NCBI RefSeq assembly: GCF_036898095.1
Contig: NC_090751.1
Span: 83,085,018 to 83,149,017, forward strand
Length of the DNA: 64,000 bases
Direction: 5' to 3'
From: Palaemon carinicauda
Lineage: Eukaryota; Arthropoda; Malacostraca; Decapoda; Palaemonidae
Both the position numbers and the translations under genes were made by a program. Each line of letters starts with the position of its first letter. The first letter of the stretch is position 1. Below the pieces are notes generated by a model that saw only the letters and a program-made list of their open reading frames with translations, was not told where the DNA came from and did not search any database. Positions 22,315-32,639 of this stretch are shown in pieces.

Positions 22315-24746
22315 ATGTCCGACCACTCTCAAGCTCCTAAATATAGGCGATGTAGTGTTAGGACTTGTAATAGGCGTCTTCCGAAGGCCTCTGTTGATCC
22401 TCACACCCTTTGTTCCGATTGTAGGGGAAAATCCTGTCAATTGGAAGATCGATGTGGGGAATGTGCGGGGCTTTCGGATTCGAATTTAATGAATTCCTCA
22501 AATATACAACTAGGTTAGAGAAGGAGAGAGTTAGGAGGAGTTCTTCTCGCTCTTTGGTTTATTCCTCTCCCCATGTCCCTCAACCTTTTCCTTCCCCTGT
22601 GGTGGTGACCCCCGAACCTGCTACGAGTGCTCAGCCTGATATGACGGATATGTTGCGTGCCATTCAGGCTCTTGGTGATAAGGTGGAGTCGTTAGTTAGT
22701 GACCACAATCTTCTCTTGGCAGATGTCAAGGAGCTTAAAGTGAAGAGTGCAGTGGGAAGTGTTAGTGCCAGTGCTGTGCATAGTGTCAGTGTCAGTGTTG
22801 CGCATGAGGATACTTCTGTGCGTGCCAGTCGTCCTCCCAGTCCGGGACCTCTTGCAAGCTCCCAAGCCCAGGGGAGAAGCAACGTCGAAGGGCAAAAGGG
22901 TTCGGCAGGCCTTGATCGGCGCACAGTTGTATCCTCAGTGGTTGCGGGCGTATCTGATAGAGATCGTCACTTCCACTCCCAGACGAATGAGCCCTTAAAT
23001 TCCTCGTCTGCGGAAGAGGTTTCCAGGAGGAAACGGTGGACCCAGGTCTCACGACCTATCAAACGTAAGGTCCCTTCCGAGCTAGTCCAACGGCCCAGGT
23101 GTAGCCACTGGGCCAGTTCGGACTCGCCGCAGTCATCTGATGACTGCACACCTCCCAAGAGAGGTAGAGTGGTGCCTCAACAGGCCTCTGCTCCAACCAC
23201 TGTGGACCCCAAGTGGTCAATGCTGCAGACTATGCAGTCTCAGCTTGCGGCTTTGATGCAGGAGTATCAGGCAGAGAAGGTTAGCACCCCTCCTCCTGCG
23301 AGCGCTCCTCCACCTTTACACAGTCCTCCCTGTCAGATGCAGCCGCATCGGGAGTTGCCAGGTTCCAGCACTATGCGGCAACCTCCTCAACCCATGAGGC
23401 AGGAGCCTCATGCTATGCGACAACCTCCTCAACCCCTGAGGCAGGAGCCTCAGGCTATGCGGCAACCTCCTCCACCCTTGAGGCAGGAGCCTCATGCTAT
23501 GCAGCAACCTCCTCAACCCTTGAGGCAGGAGCCTCATGCTATGAGGCACCCTCCTCAACCCATGCAGCACGAGCCTCATACCATGCAGCAGCCGCATTCT
23601 ATGCAGCATGAGCCTCATCCCATGCAGCTTGAGCCGCATGCCATGCAGCATGAGCCTCATGCCTTACAACCCGTTCTGCAGGATTCAGCCATTCAGCCTG
23701 CCACTCTGCCTTTACCTCTCGCTACTCAACTCTCAGGCGATGAGGTTTCTGAGGATGAAGCTGCCCATCTGGATGATCCTCCATCTGAGGTGGAAGGACA
23801 CAAGTCTTCGCCGCCTTCCTTAGACTTTCGCAAGGTCCTGGCTCTGTTCAGAGAGTTGTACCCTGAACACTTCGTGTCTGCAACCCCTCGTTCTCCTCCC
23901 TCCGAGTTTTCTCTGGGCATGCAGTCTACTTCGCCTGCCTACACCAAGCTTGTCCTCGCCAGATCATCAAGGAGAGCTTTGAGGGTTTTGGGGGATTGGT
24001 TGCAGTCCAAGCAGCAACTGGGAAGGACCTCTTTTGTGTTTCCTCCTCCTAAGCTTGCTTCTAAGTCGGGCGTCTGGTATGCCACGGGAGAGGAACCTGG
24101 CTTGGGGGTTCCTGCCTCTGCCCAGGCCGACTTCTCAAGTTTGGTTGACTCTCCCCGCAGGTCGGCTATGAGACGCTCGAAGGTCTGCTGGTCCTTTTCA
24201 GATCTGGACCACTTGATGAAGGGAGTCTTTCGCGCCTTCGAAATTTTTAACTTCCTCGATTGGAGTCTAGGAGCCTTAAGCAGGAAGACTGCTCCTTCTG
24301 ACAAAGACGCGGCCATGCTGATCATGTCCAGTATGGACAAAGCAATTCGCGATGGTTCTGGCGAACTTGCGGCTATTTTTGTCTCAGGAGTCCTCAAGAA
24401 AAGGGAACATCTATGCACCTACTTATCGACTGGTATCACCCCTTGCCAGAGGTCAGAGTTACTGTTTGCTCCTCTCTCCAAGTTCCTGTTTCCGGAGGAG
24501 TTAATCAAGGGGATGGCTGCGGCTCTTATCCAGAAGGATACACATGACCTCATGGCTTCTTCAGCACGTAAGGCAAAAACCTTACCTTCCGTGCCTAGAT
24601 CTTACCGCACCCCTGTTGCTGATACACCTGCTACTAGGTTCATTCCGCCCTTTCGTGGTAGAGCCTCCAGTAGAGGAAGTACCCGTGCAGACAGTCAACG
24701 GGGCAAGTCAAAGAAGGGTGCCAAGTCCACGAAAAACAAGCTTTGA
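22315..24746 (+). pseudogene. DIRS-A gag-like ORF1, one frameshift
   Basis: The ATG at 22315 opens a Cys-rich N-terminus (CSVRTC, DPHTLCSDC, GKSC, RCGEC), a likely zinc-binding head seen in DIRS Gag proteins. The frame shifts near 22480, continues from about 22452 in the next frame and runs unbroken to TAA at 24746. The middle contains a proline-rich tandem repeat. The C-terminal half has a helical Gag block (VFRAFEIFNFLDW, LFAPLSKFLFPEELI) and an Arg/Lys-rich tail (GKSKKGAKSTKNK), likely nucleic-acid binding. It should package element RNA; that role is inferred from family position. It overlaps the start of the RT frame by about 200 bases. Confidence 0.8.
23370..23680 (+). repeat. coding tandem repeat in DIRS-A gag
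   Basis: Imperfect copies of a 48-base unit encode MRQPPQPMRQEPHA-type repeats. They turn into a shorter MQHEPH series after about 23560. The array stays in frame, so it is an expanded low-complexity protein segment rather than an insertion. The antisense frame over the same bases is a by-product. Confidence 0.85.
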
Positions 24747-26783
24747 CTTCCTTCCTCTCCAGACAGCTGTAGGAGCCAGACTCAAGACCTTCTGGCAAGC
24801 CTGGGAGAGCAGAGGTGCAGACGCTCAGTCTGTCAAGTGGCTAAGGGAGGGATACAGAATTCCGTTCTGCCGCAATCCCCCTCTGACCACTTCTCCCATC
24901 AACCTCTCTCCCAACTACAAGGAGAAGGACAAGAGGCTAGCGTTACAACAAGAGGTGTCACTCCTGCTACAGAAGGAGGCAGTTCGGGACCATCAATCCC
25001 CGGGCTTTTACAACCGTCTCTTCCTGGTGGCCAAGAAGACAGGAGGTTGGAGACCGGTGCTGGACGTCAGTATGTCACCAAGCAGACGTTCACAATGGAG
25101 ACGACGAAGTCGGTCCTAGCAGCGGTCAGGCAGGAGGACTGGATGGTCTCGTTAGATCTGAAAGATGCCTACTTTCACGTTCCCATCCATCCAGACTCCC
25201 AACCTTTTCTGAGATTCGTCTTTGGAGAGGTTGTGTACCAGTTCCAAGCCCTGTGCTTTGGCCTGACCACGGCACCTCTTGTGTTTACGCGACTGATGAG
25301 GAATATTGCGAAATTCCTTCACTTGGCAGACATCAGAGCCTCCCTTTATTTAGACGACTGGCTTTTAAGAGCTCCCACAAGTCGTCGCTGTCTGGAGAGT
25401 CTCAGATGGACTATGGATCTGACCAAGGAACTGGGCCTCCTGGTCAATTTAGAGAAGTCCCAGCTCGTTCCTTCCCAGTCCATCGTTTACCTGGGTATGG
25501 AGATTCAGAGTCGAGCTTTTCGGGCTTTTCCGTCGGCCCCAAGAATCAACCAAGCCCTGGAGTGCATCCTGAGCATGCTGAGGAGGAACCGATGCTCGGT
25601 GAGGCAGTGGATGAGTCTAACAGGGACTCTTTCATCGCTAGCCCTGTTCATCGAGTTAGGGAGACTCCACCTCCGCCCCCTTCAGTACCATCTGGTAGCT
25701 CACTGGAACAAGGATATGACGCTCGAGACGGTCTCAATTCCTGTTTCCAAAGAGATGAGGGGTACTCTAACGTGGTGGAAGAACAGCATTCTTCTCAAGG
25801 AAGGTCTTTCGTTAGCTGTTCAGACCCCTGACCATCATCTCTTCTCGGACGCATCAGACTCGGGCTGGGGCGCGACATTGGACGGACAGGAATGCTCAGG
25901 GATATGGAATCAGGAACAGAAAACGCTTCATATCAATTGCAAGGAGTTGTTGGCGGTTCATCTGGCCTTAATGAACTTCAAGTCCCTCCAGCTAAACAAG
26001 GTGGTGGAGGTGAACTCCGACAACACCACAGCCTTGGCGTACATCTCCAAGCAGGGAGGGACTCATTCAAGGAAGCTGTTCGAGATCGCAAGGGACCTCC
26101 TCATTTGGTCAAAAAGTCGAAAGCTCACGCTGGCAACGAGGTTCATTCAGGGCGATATGAATGTCATGGCAGATCACCTCAGCCGGAAGGGTCAAGTCAT
26201 CCCCACAGAGTGGACCCTTCACAAGAACGTTTGCAACAGACTTTGGGCCCTGTGGGGTCAGCCAACACTAGATCTGTTCGCTACCTCGATGACCAAGAGG
26301 CTCCCATTGTACTGTTCCCCGATTCCAGACCCGGCAGCAGTTCACGTGGATGCCTTTCTGCTGGATTGGTCCCATCTCGACCTGTATGCATTCCCGCCGT
26401 TCAAGATCATCAACAGGGTTCTTCAGAAGTTCGTCTCTCACAAAGGGACACGGCTGACGTTGGTTGCTCCCCTCTGGCCCGCAAGAGAATGGTTCACAGA
26501 GGTACTGCAATGGCTGGTCGACGTTCCCAGGACTCTCCCTCTAAGAGTGGACCTTCTGCGTCAACCTCACGTCAAGAAGGTACACCCAAGCCTCCACGCT
26601 CTTCGTCTGACTGCCTTCAGACTATCGAAAGACTCTCAAGAGCTAGAGGCTTTTCGAAGGAGGCAGCCAGAGCGATTGCCAGAGCAAGGAGGATATCCAC
26701 TCGCAGAGTCTATCAATCTAAGTGGGAAGTCTTCCGAAGCTGGTGCAGGGCCAATGCAGTTTCCTCTACCAGTACCTCTGTAA
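24544..26783 (+). pseudogene. DIRS-A reverse transcriptase / RNase H, one lesion
   Basis: The N-terminal part reads in the frame of 24544-25119 (YKEKDKRLALQQEV, GFYNRLFLVAKKTGGWRPVL). The remainder reads in the frame of 24837-26783. The switch near 25070 falls where DIRS RTs have a conserved residue block after LDVS that is missing here, so a small deletion is likely. Downstream the domain is intact: WMVSLDLKDAYFHVPI (first Asp), CFGLTTAPLVFTRLM, the catalytic SLYLDDWLL, the LGLLVNLEKSQLVPSQSIVYLG thumb, then RNase H with HLFSDASDSGWGATL, NCKELLAVHLAL, VNSDNTTALAYI and ADHLSR. It copies element RNA into DNA. All catalytic acids are visible. Confidence 0.88.
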
Positions 26784-27682
26784 CCCAAATTGCTGACTTC
26801 CTGTTACATCTAAGGAACGTTAGATCCCTATCAGCTCCTACGATCAAGGGTTATAGAAGTATGTTGGCAGCGGTTTTCCGCCACAGAGGCTTGGATCTTT
26901 CCTCCAACAAAGATCTGCAGGACATCCTTAGGTCTTTTGAGACCTCTAAGGAACGTCGGTTGTCCACTCCAGGCTGGAATCTAGACGTGGTCCTAAGGTT
27001 CCTGATGTCATCTAGATTTGAACCGCTACAATCAGCCTCTTTCAAGGACCTCACATTAAAAACTCTTTTCCTAGTATGCCTAGCAACAGCTAAGAGAGTA
27101 AGTGAGATCCACGCCTTCAGCAGGAACATAGGTTTCACATCGGAAACGGCTACATGTTCCTTGCAGCTCGGTTTTTTGGCTAAAAACGAGCTTCCTTCAC
27201 GTCCTTGGCCTAAATCGTTCGAGATCCCTAGCCTATCTAACTTGGTGGGTAACGAGCTGGAGAGAGTACTTTGCCCAGTCAGAGCTCTTAGGTACTATCT
27301 GAAAAGGTCAAAACCTTTACGAGGACAATCAGAAGCCTTATGGTGTGCGGTTAAGAAGCCTTCGCTACCAATGTCTAAGAACGCAGTTTCTTACTACATC
27401 AGGCTTTTGATTAGAGAAGCTCATTCTCATATGAAGGAAGAAGACCTTGCTTTACTGAAGGTAAGGACACATGAAGTGAGAGCTGTGGCTACTTCAGTGG
27501 CCTTCAAACAGAACTGTTCTCTGCAGAGTGTTATGGATGCAACCTATTGGAGAAGCAAGTCAGTGTTCGCATCATTCTATCTCAAAGATGTCCAGTCTCT
27601 TTACGAGAACTGCTACACCCTGGGACCATTCGTAGCAGCGAGTGCAGTAGTAGGTGAGGGCTCAGCCACTACATTCCCATAA
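26489..27682 (+). CDS. DIRS-A tyrosine recombinase (integrase)
   Basis: The ATG at 26489 is the first start close to the recognisable domain; the same frame is open upstream to 25892 but only as a shadow of RNase H. The N-terminal SAM-like DNA-binding part includes STRRVYQSKWEVFRSWC and PTIKGYRSMLAAVFRHRG. The catalytic part shows the family residues: Arg in TAKRVSEI, the His-x-x-Arg box as HEVRA, Trp in YWRSKS, and the nucleophile Tyr in FASFYLKD. The frame is uninterrupted for about 398 residues to TAA at 27682. It overlaps the RT/RNase H frame by about 300 bases, normal for this order. It should join circular element DNA to the target without a duplication. Confidence 0.9.
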   Translation: MVHRGTAMAGRRSQDSPSKSGPSASTSRQEGTPKPPRSSSDCLQTIERLSRARGFSKEAARAIARARRISTRRVYQSKWEVFRSWCRANAVSSTSTSVTQIADFLLHLRNVRSLSAPTIKGYRSMLAAVFRHRGLDLSSNKDLQDILRSFETSKERRLSTPGWNLDVVLRFLMSSRFEPLQSASFKDLTLKTLFLVCLATAKRVSEIHAFSRNIGFTSETATCSLQLGFLAKNELPSRPWPKSFEIPSLSNLVGNELERVLCPVRALRYYLKRSKPLRGQSEALWCAVKKPSLPMSKNAVSYYIRLLIREAHSHMKEEDLALLKVRTHEVRAVATSVAFKQNCSLQSVMDATYWRSKSVFASFYLKDVQSLYENCYTLGPFVAASAVVGEGSATTFP

Positions 27683-28082
27683 TCCCATAACCTTTTTTAA
27701 CCTTTCTCTTGATTGCTTTTATTGTTGTTTTTGGGTTGTACGGTCGGCTAAGAAGCCTTCCGCATCCTGGTTGATTTGGCGGGTGGTCAATTCTTTCTTG
27801 AGAAGCGCCTAGGTTAGAGGTTATGATGAGGTCCTTTAGTATGGGTTGCAGCCCTTTATACTTTAGCCACCTAAGAGTCGTTCAGCATCCTAAGAGGACC
27901 GCTACGCTCAGTAAGGAAGACGTACTTATTAAAGGCAGAGTAATGGTTCAAGTCGACTTCCTTACCAGGTACTTATTTGTTTTTTATTGTTATTTTGAAT
28001 AACTAATAAAAATGAAATACGGGATACTTAGCTTCTTTGTTAACATGTATACTGGTCTCCACCCACCACCCTGGGTGTGAAT

Positions 28083-28172
28083 CAGCTACATGATCATCGG
28101 GTAAGATTAATATTGAAAAATGTTATTTTTATTACTAAAATAAATTTTTGAATATACTTACCCGATGATCAT
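28083..28172. repeat. DIRS-A internal complementary region
   Basis: Positions 28083-28117 are the reverse complement of the left outer end (21930-21968 region). Positions 28113-28172 are the reverse complement of the right outer end (28354-28418). Read on the minus strand it is the right terminus joined directly to the left terminus through a shared T5. This is the DIRS-1 arrangement thought to template closure of a circular intermediate. It is followed by about 50 bases of spacer before the right arm. Confidence 0.92.
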
Positions 28173-28223
28173 GATTTAAATGACCCGCCCTTCCTCCCCA
28201 TAGAGAACCAGTGGACCGAGGAG

Positions 28224-28418
28224 AAAATTGAGGTCTTGTTGACAAGAAGTACTGGAGTACCTGACCACAGATGGCGCTGGTGAGTACACCCCCACCTGTA
28301 TAAGCGATCGCTGGCGTATCCCGACCGTAGATTTCTGTCGGGCAACGGAGTTGACAGCTACATGATCATCGGGTAAGTATATTCAAAAATTTATTTTAGT
28401 AATAAAAATAACATTTTT
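28224..28418 (-). repeat. DIRS-A right inverted terminal repeat and outer end
   Basis: Positions 28224-28377 are the inverted copy of the left arm. Positions 28378-28418 (TATATTCAAAAATTT...AACATTTTT) are a right-specific outer end with no match at the left end but complemented in the internal region. Confidence 0.92.
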
Positions 28419-29435
28419 CCATTTGTATGGGGTAAGCACGGCTATCTTCTTTTAGAGAGACTTTGCTTTGGCTTTTGGGGAGGCCCGTAGACCCGATCGG
28501 TTGCCTTGCCAGACACCGCCCAGACCCCTGTAGCGTATGTTCATGTGTTGTACCAGTCACCGCCGTCCTTCCTCCCAGCAGCAAGTAGTCCTGGTGTGGT
28601 TTAGGTTGACAGTTTGAGACGTGCGATGTCTCTCATGGTTTAAGGTGTTAGAGTGGCTTTGTTTCTGTGTGTATTAGTCTATAAGTGACTGTAACACCCA
28701 TTTGCTTTTAAGCAAACCTACTCAATCCTACACTTCTCTTATCCTACATGGCACAGAGAAATTGGTTAACACAACATTTGTTACTCAGTTTCCAGATTAC
28801 AGTTACATCTTAGGGATACAAGTATAATTTGTTCCTGGACTGAGCTGTATGTCAATTTGCTTGTATCTCAAGTCAATTTTTCCAATACAAAATTGAAAAA
28901 AAATCAGTCTGATCCCGCCCTCTTAAAAACACCCAAATCAATGACAATAGCAATGGAAAAACCTGTTTTTAATTGCTATACTGTACAGTATGAATATACT
29001 TTCCATATAGGCCTACTCACAAAATTATTATATTGTAAATAATTACTGTGATCTGCAATAAAATGTGGTTGTATTATGGAGTTCTTACCTTCGAGACAGA
29101 CGATAGCAGCTAACAGTGGTGTGTGCGGAGGTAATAGTGAATTTTAGAGAGATTCTTTCATTTCTGGGAACAAGCACCAAAAATGACACACACAATTCTT
29201 AGAGTTTGCTCCTTTGATAAAACTCATTAGCCACCTAAATATTCAAGATGGCAGCCATTTTTTCAAGATGGATACCAGCGAATATACAAAAATATTACCG
29301 AAGCAACTTGGACCAGCCCAAAATCTTTAACATGCTCTGCCAACAAGCATCGTGATCGGCCACAACCTCCTCACAGCCGATTCATGCAGACATAACAATA
29401 ATGATAAATAACAGATTATAGGTACTTATGATACC
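28419..29435. other. inter-element interval, nothing coding supported
   Basis: DNA between DIRS-A and DIRS-B. No exon was recognised. The stretch 29314-29435, immediately before DIRS-B, has a diverged direct copy at 37326-37450 just beyond DIRS-B (shared AATCTTTAACATGCTC, CATAACAATAAT and ATGATAC blocks). Confidence 0.6.
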
Positions 29436-29772
29436 TTTTTTGGGCTCAGGCCATGTCGTCGTGATGGAAGTTCCTTCAAAGGTAGCTTCCTAGGTATATT
29501 TGACTACAGTGATATATCCCAGAGAATTTACCAAAGGTATCCAGAATTCTAACTCCTGGAGCGAATATCCCTTAAGATTATAAAAAGGGATATCGCGTAA
29601 TATCAGAGGACGTATTCTTGACACGTCTCATGGCTATCTACACCCCCAATAGAGCTTTCACTTCGAGGGGAAAGAGAGGTAAGAATAAGGAGAGTCGTTA
29701 AAGAGGCGACACTCCTACTGTACTATAAATAGTGCGCCAAATCGCCACCGAGCCATTCTTTCTCTCGTAGCT
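29436..29772 (+). repeat. DIRS-B left inverted terminal repeat
   Basis: Starts TTTTTTGGGCTCAGGCCATG and ends near GAGCCATTCTTTCTCTCGTAGCTT. It is complementary to 36850-37216 with point differences and small gaps. The outermost 37 bases also occur, inverted, at 36687-36723. Confidence 0.88.
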
Positions 29773-30449
29773 TCGTTGACTGGTGTTATCCCGTGTTATC
29801 TCTCGCTATTTTGAAGTTTTTGGACGCTATGATTTCTTCACCAGCCTCATCAGCTTCTGGAAAGTTAAGTAATATCTTAAATTTGTGTAAATGTAAGCTC
29901 TTGCCAGTTTTTGCTTTTCGATTGAGATCGTAATTAACGTAACAAGAGCTGTTGCCAGCCGGATGGTGTCATGGACGCGGTCGTTCTTTCTGTACATTTA
30001 GTTAGCCAGAACGACCCTTTCCCGGCATTATTCGCTTTAATAACTTTAGCTATTTAGAATTTTAGCTAGGGATTCTTATATTATGTCATTGTTGACGTGG
30101 ATTTGGCTAATTATTTCGAGCCTCACGAGTGCTAGGCTTCCTAGCCTAGGCACCTACACACTTCATGCATGATATAACCTTCCTGGTAAAGTTTTATTGA
30201 AGCAAAGGCAATATTTTACACATTTATGATATTACTGTATTATGCTTTCCTCTTCCAAGATAGTATACAGAGTGTTTCGGTGAATGATTCTCAATGCTCC
30301 TAGGCTACTAGCCTAGGGGCTTTAGTATACTTTCATACATGTCCCCATTACTCTTGTATTGCCTTTTAAGGGGAGACTAACACCTCCTATACCTTTTAAG
30401 TCGATACTATCTCCTAGGAGATTTAAGAGCAATCCCCCTGGTGTGGGCA

Positions 30450-31422
30450 GCATCCGAAAAAGTGCAGGCAAGCCTCCAAGGAAGTGATCTGGTTCCTGGA
30501 ACACTTAGGATTCAAGATCAACTTGGAAAAATCTCGACTGTCTCCAGCTCAAAAGTTTCAGTGGCTGGGCGTCCACTGGAACTTGCAATCACACTGCCTT
30601 TCCATTCCATCAAAGAAAAGGAAAGAGATAGCGGGATCTGTCAAAAGCCTTCTTCGGTCCACAAGGATATCAAGAAGGCAACAGGAGAGAGAGTTGGGGT
30701 CTCTCCAGTTCGCCTCAATTACAGATCCAGTATTGAGAGCACAATTAAAAGATGCATCAGGAGTTTGGAGAAAATACGCATCAAACGCTCGAAGAGATCT
30801 ACAAAGACCGATACCAAATCGTCTGCGATCCCTACTCAAGCCATGGTCGGAGGCCAAAAACCTAAGGAACAAGGTTCCCTTACAACCGCCTCCACCGTCA
30901 GTCACCGTTCACACGGATGCCTCAAAAGAAGAGTGGGGAGGTCACTCTCATCATCGGAAAGTCCAAGGAACCTGGTCTCCCCTCTTCAAAACCTTCCACA
31001 TCAATTTCCTGGAAGCCATGGCAGTTTTTCTTTCCCTAAAGAAACTGAAACTTCTCTGCTCAATCCACATCCGTCTGGTTCTAAACAGCGAAGTCATAAT
31101 GAGATGCCTAAACCGACAGGGCTCGAGATCGCCTCACATAAACCAAGTGATACTAGCCATTCGCCACATAGCGGAGAAGAAGAGATAGCACTTGTCAGCA
31201 GTCCACCTTCAAGGGTTCCGCAATGTGACAGCGGACGCTCTATCCAGGACCAAACCGATAGAGTCAGAATGGTCCCTAGACGCAAGATCATTCTCCTTCA
31301 TCTTACGCAAAGTCCCAGGACTGCAAATATACCTCTTCGCAACGAGTGACAAGAAGCAGCTACCCCGGATTGTAGCCCCGTACGAGGATCCTCTAGCGGA
31401 AGCATGGATGCAATGTCCATAG
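30450..31422 (+). pseudogene. DIRS-B RT thumb and RNase H remnant
   Basis: The frame is recognisable from KKCRQASKEVIWFLEHLGFK, which in intact relatives lies just after the YLDD box, then LSPAQKFQWLGVHW. RNase H follows: VTVHTDASKEEWGGHS (catalytic Asp kept), HINFLEAMAVFLSL, LNSEVIMRCLNRQG. A TAG at 31186-31188 precedes LSAVHLQGFRNVTADALSRT. The palm, including both catalytic Asp motifs, is deleted, so this copy cannot reverse transcribe. Confidence 0.85.
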
Positions 31423-32639
31423 ATTGGAACAGATGGTCCAAGATCTACCTATTCCCTCCAACCAACCTTTTGCTGAAAGTCCTCGACAAACTGAGATCCT
31501 TTCGAGGGACAGCAGCAATAGTGGCCCACAAGTGGCCCAACAGCGTTTGGTTCCCCCTGGTAACGGAACTACGCCTGAAGCTGATCCCGTTGCCGGACCC
31601 AGTTCTGACTCAGCAAGTGCAGAAATCGACTGTCTCAGCTTCATCAGTGAAAACCCAGAACCTTCATCTCATGATTTTCTCGCCTTAGCGGTCAAGAAAC
31701 TGTTCGGGATTTCTAGGGACAGTATTAACTTCTTAGAAGAATACAAGTCAAAGTCAACAAGAAGACAATATGAGTCTTCCTGGAAGAAGTGGGTGGCCTT
31801 TGTCAAGGCGAAGAAACCTAAGGAGATTTCTACAAATTTCTGTTTGTCCTTCTTCATCCATCTTCGTGAACAAGGTTTAACAGCCAATACGATTACTGCA
31901 TGTAAATCTGCCCTGGCCAGACCAATGCTTTACGCCTTCCAGGTAGACTTTTCCAACGAAATCTTCAACAAGATCCCTAAAGCCTGCGCTAAACTTCGGC
32001 CCGCAGCTCCTTCTAAGCCCATTTCATGGTCTTTGGACAAAGTTCTTCATTTAGCATCAACCCTGAACAATGAGGACTGCTCGCTGAAAGACTTGACTCA
32101 AAAGGTGATATTCTTATTTGCACGAGCCTCGGGAGCGAAATAGTGGCCCTTGAGGGATGATGGCCACATTCAGTTCACAGACAACGGAGAACTGAACCTC
32201 TTTCCGGACCCGACGTTTCTCGCCAAGAACGAGCTGCCCACTAAGAGATGGGGTCCCTGGAGAATCTGCCCTCTGAAGGAAGAAGCATCTCTCTGCCCAG
32301 TGGATTGCCTAAAGGTCTATCTTTGTAGAACTTCAGACTTTAACCCTGGTCGTCCGCGACCCCGAGCGTCAAAAAAAAAGAGGTTTTTCTCACGTGACTC
32401 ACCCCCGTGACTGAATTTGTGGGTGATCGACCTGCAGTAGGTGTCTCCCCTACACGCTCTAGTAGTGTCCAGATGTGCATTGCTGTAGCTGTACTCCTTC
32501 CCCGATTTCTGAGACGCGTCGGGGTCGAGCGCGACCGAGTTTACCCTTCTAAGGTAATTTGCATAATTATCAAAGTTATTACGTATTATGAAATTGTCGT
32601 AGAATGGTGCAACTTGTATAGGTTATCAGTTGTGGAAAG

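Larger units (their letters stand above)
21925..28418 (+). mobile_element. DIRS-A: DIRS-order tyrosine-recombinase retrotransposon, nearly intact
   Basis: About 6.5 kb with the DIRS-1 plan: left inverted repeat, gag-like ORF, RT/RNase H, overlapping tyrosine recombinase, internal complementary region, right inverted repeat. The left (21944-22097) and right (28224-28377) arms appear identical in inverted orientation over 154 bases, suggesting a young copy. There is no target-site duplication, as expected for recombinase-mediated integration. Both outer ends run into T tracts (21925-21933, 28414-28418), the likely crossover site. Two small lesions (gag near 22480, RT near 25070) are the only breaks seen. 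Confidence 0.93.

Noticed and set aside
23316..23660. 114-codon minus-strand ORF of MRLLPHGLRR-type repeats
   Set aside because: Antisense of the proline-rich coding repeat in DIRS-A gag.
25892..26488. Upstream extension of the recombinase frame
   Set aside because: It overlaps the conserved RNase H in another frame and carries no recombinase motif until about 26600; the start was placed at 26489.
28118..28420. Separate 300-bp MITE with 60-base inverted ends next to DIRS-A
   Set aside because: The apparent inverted ends are explained by the DIRS internal complementary region and right terminus; a separate element is not needed.
30441..31349. 302-codon ORF over DIRS-B RT/RNase H
   Set aside because: Frame is not the RT frame; the motifs (LGVHW, TDASKEEWGG) lie in the neighbouring frame.
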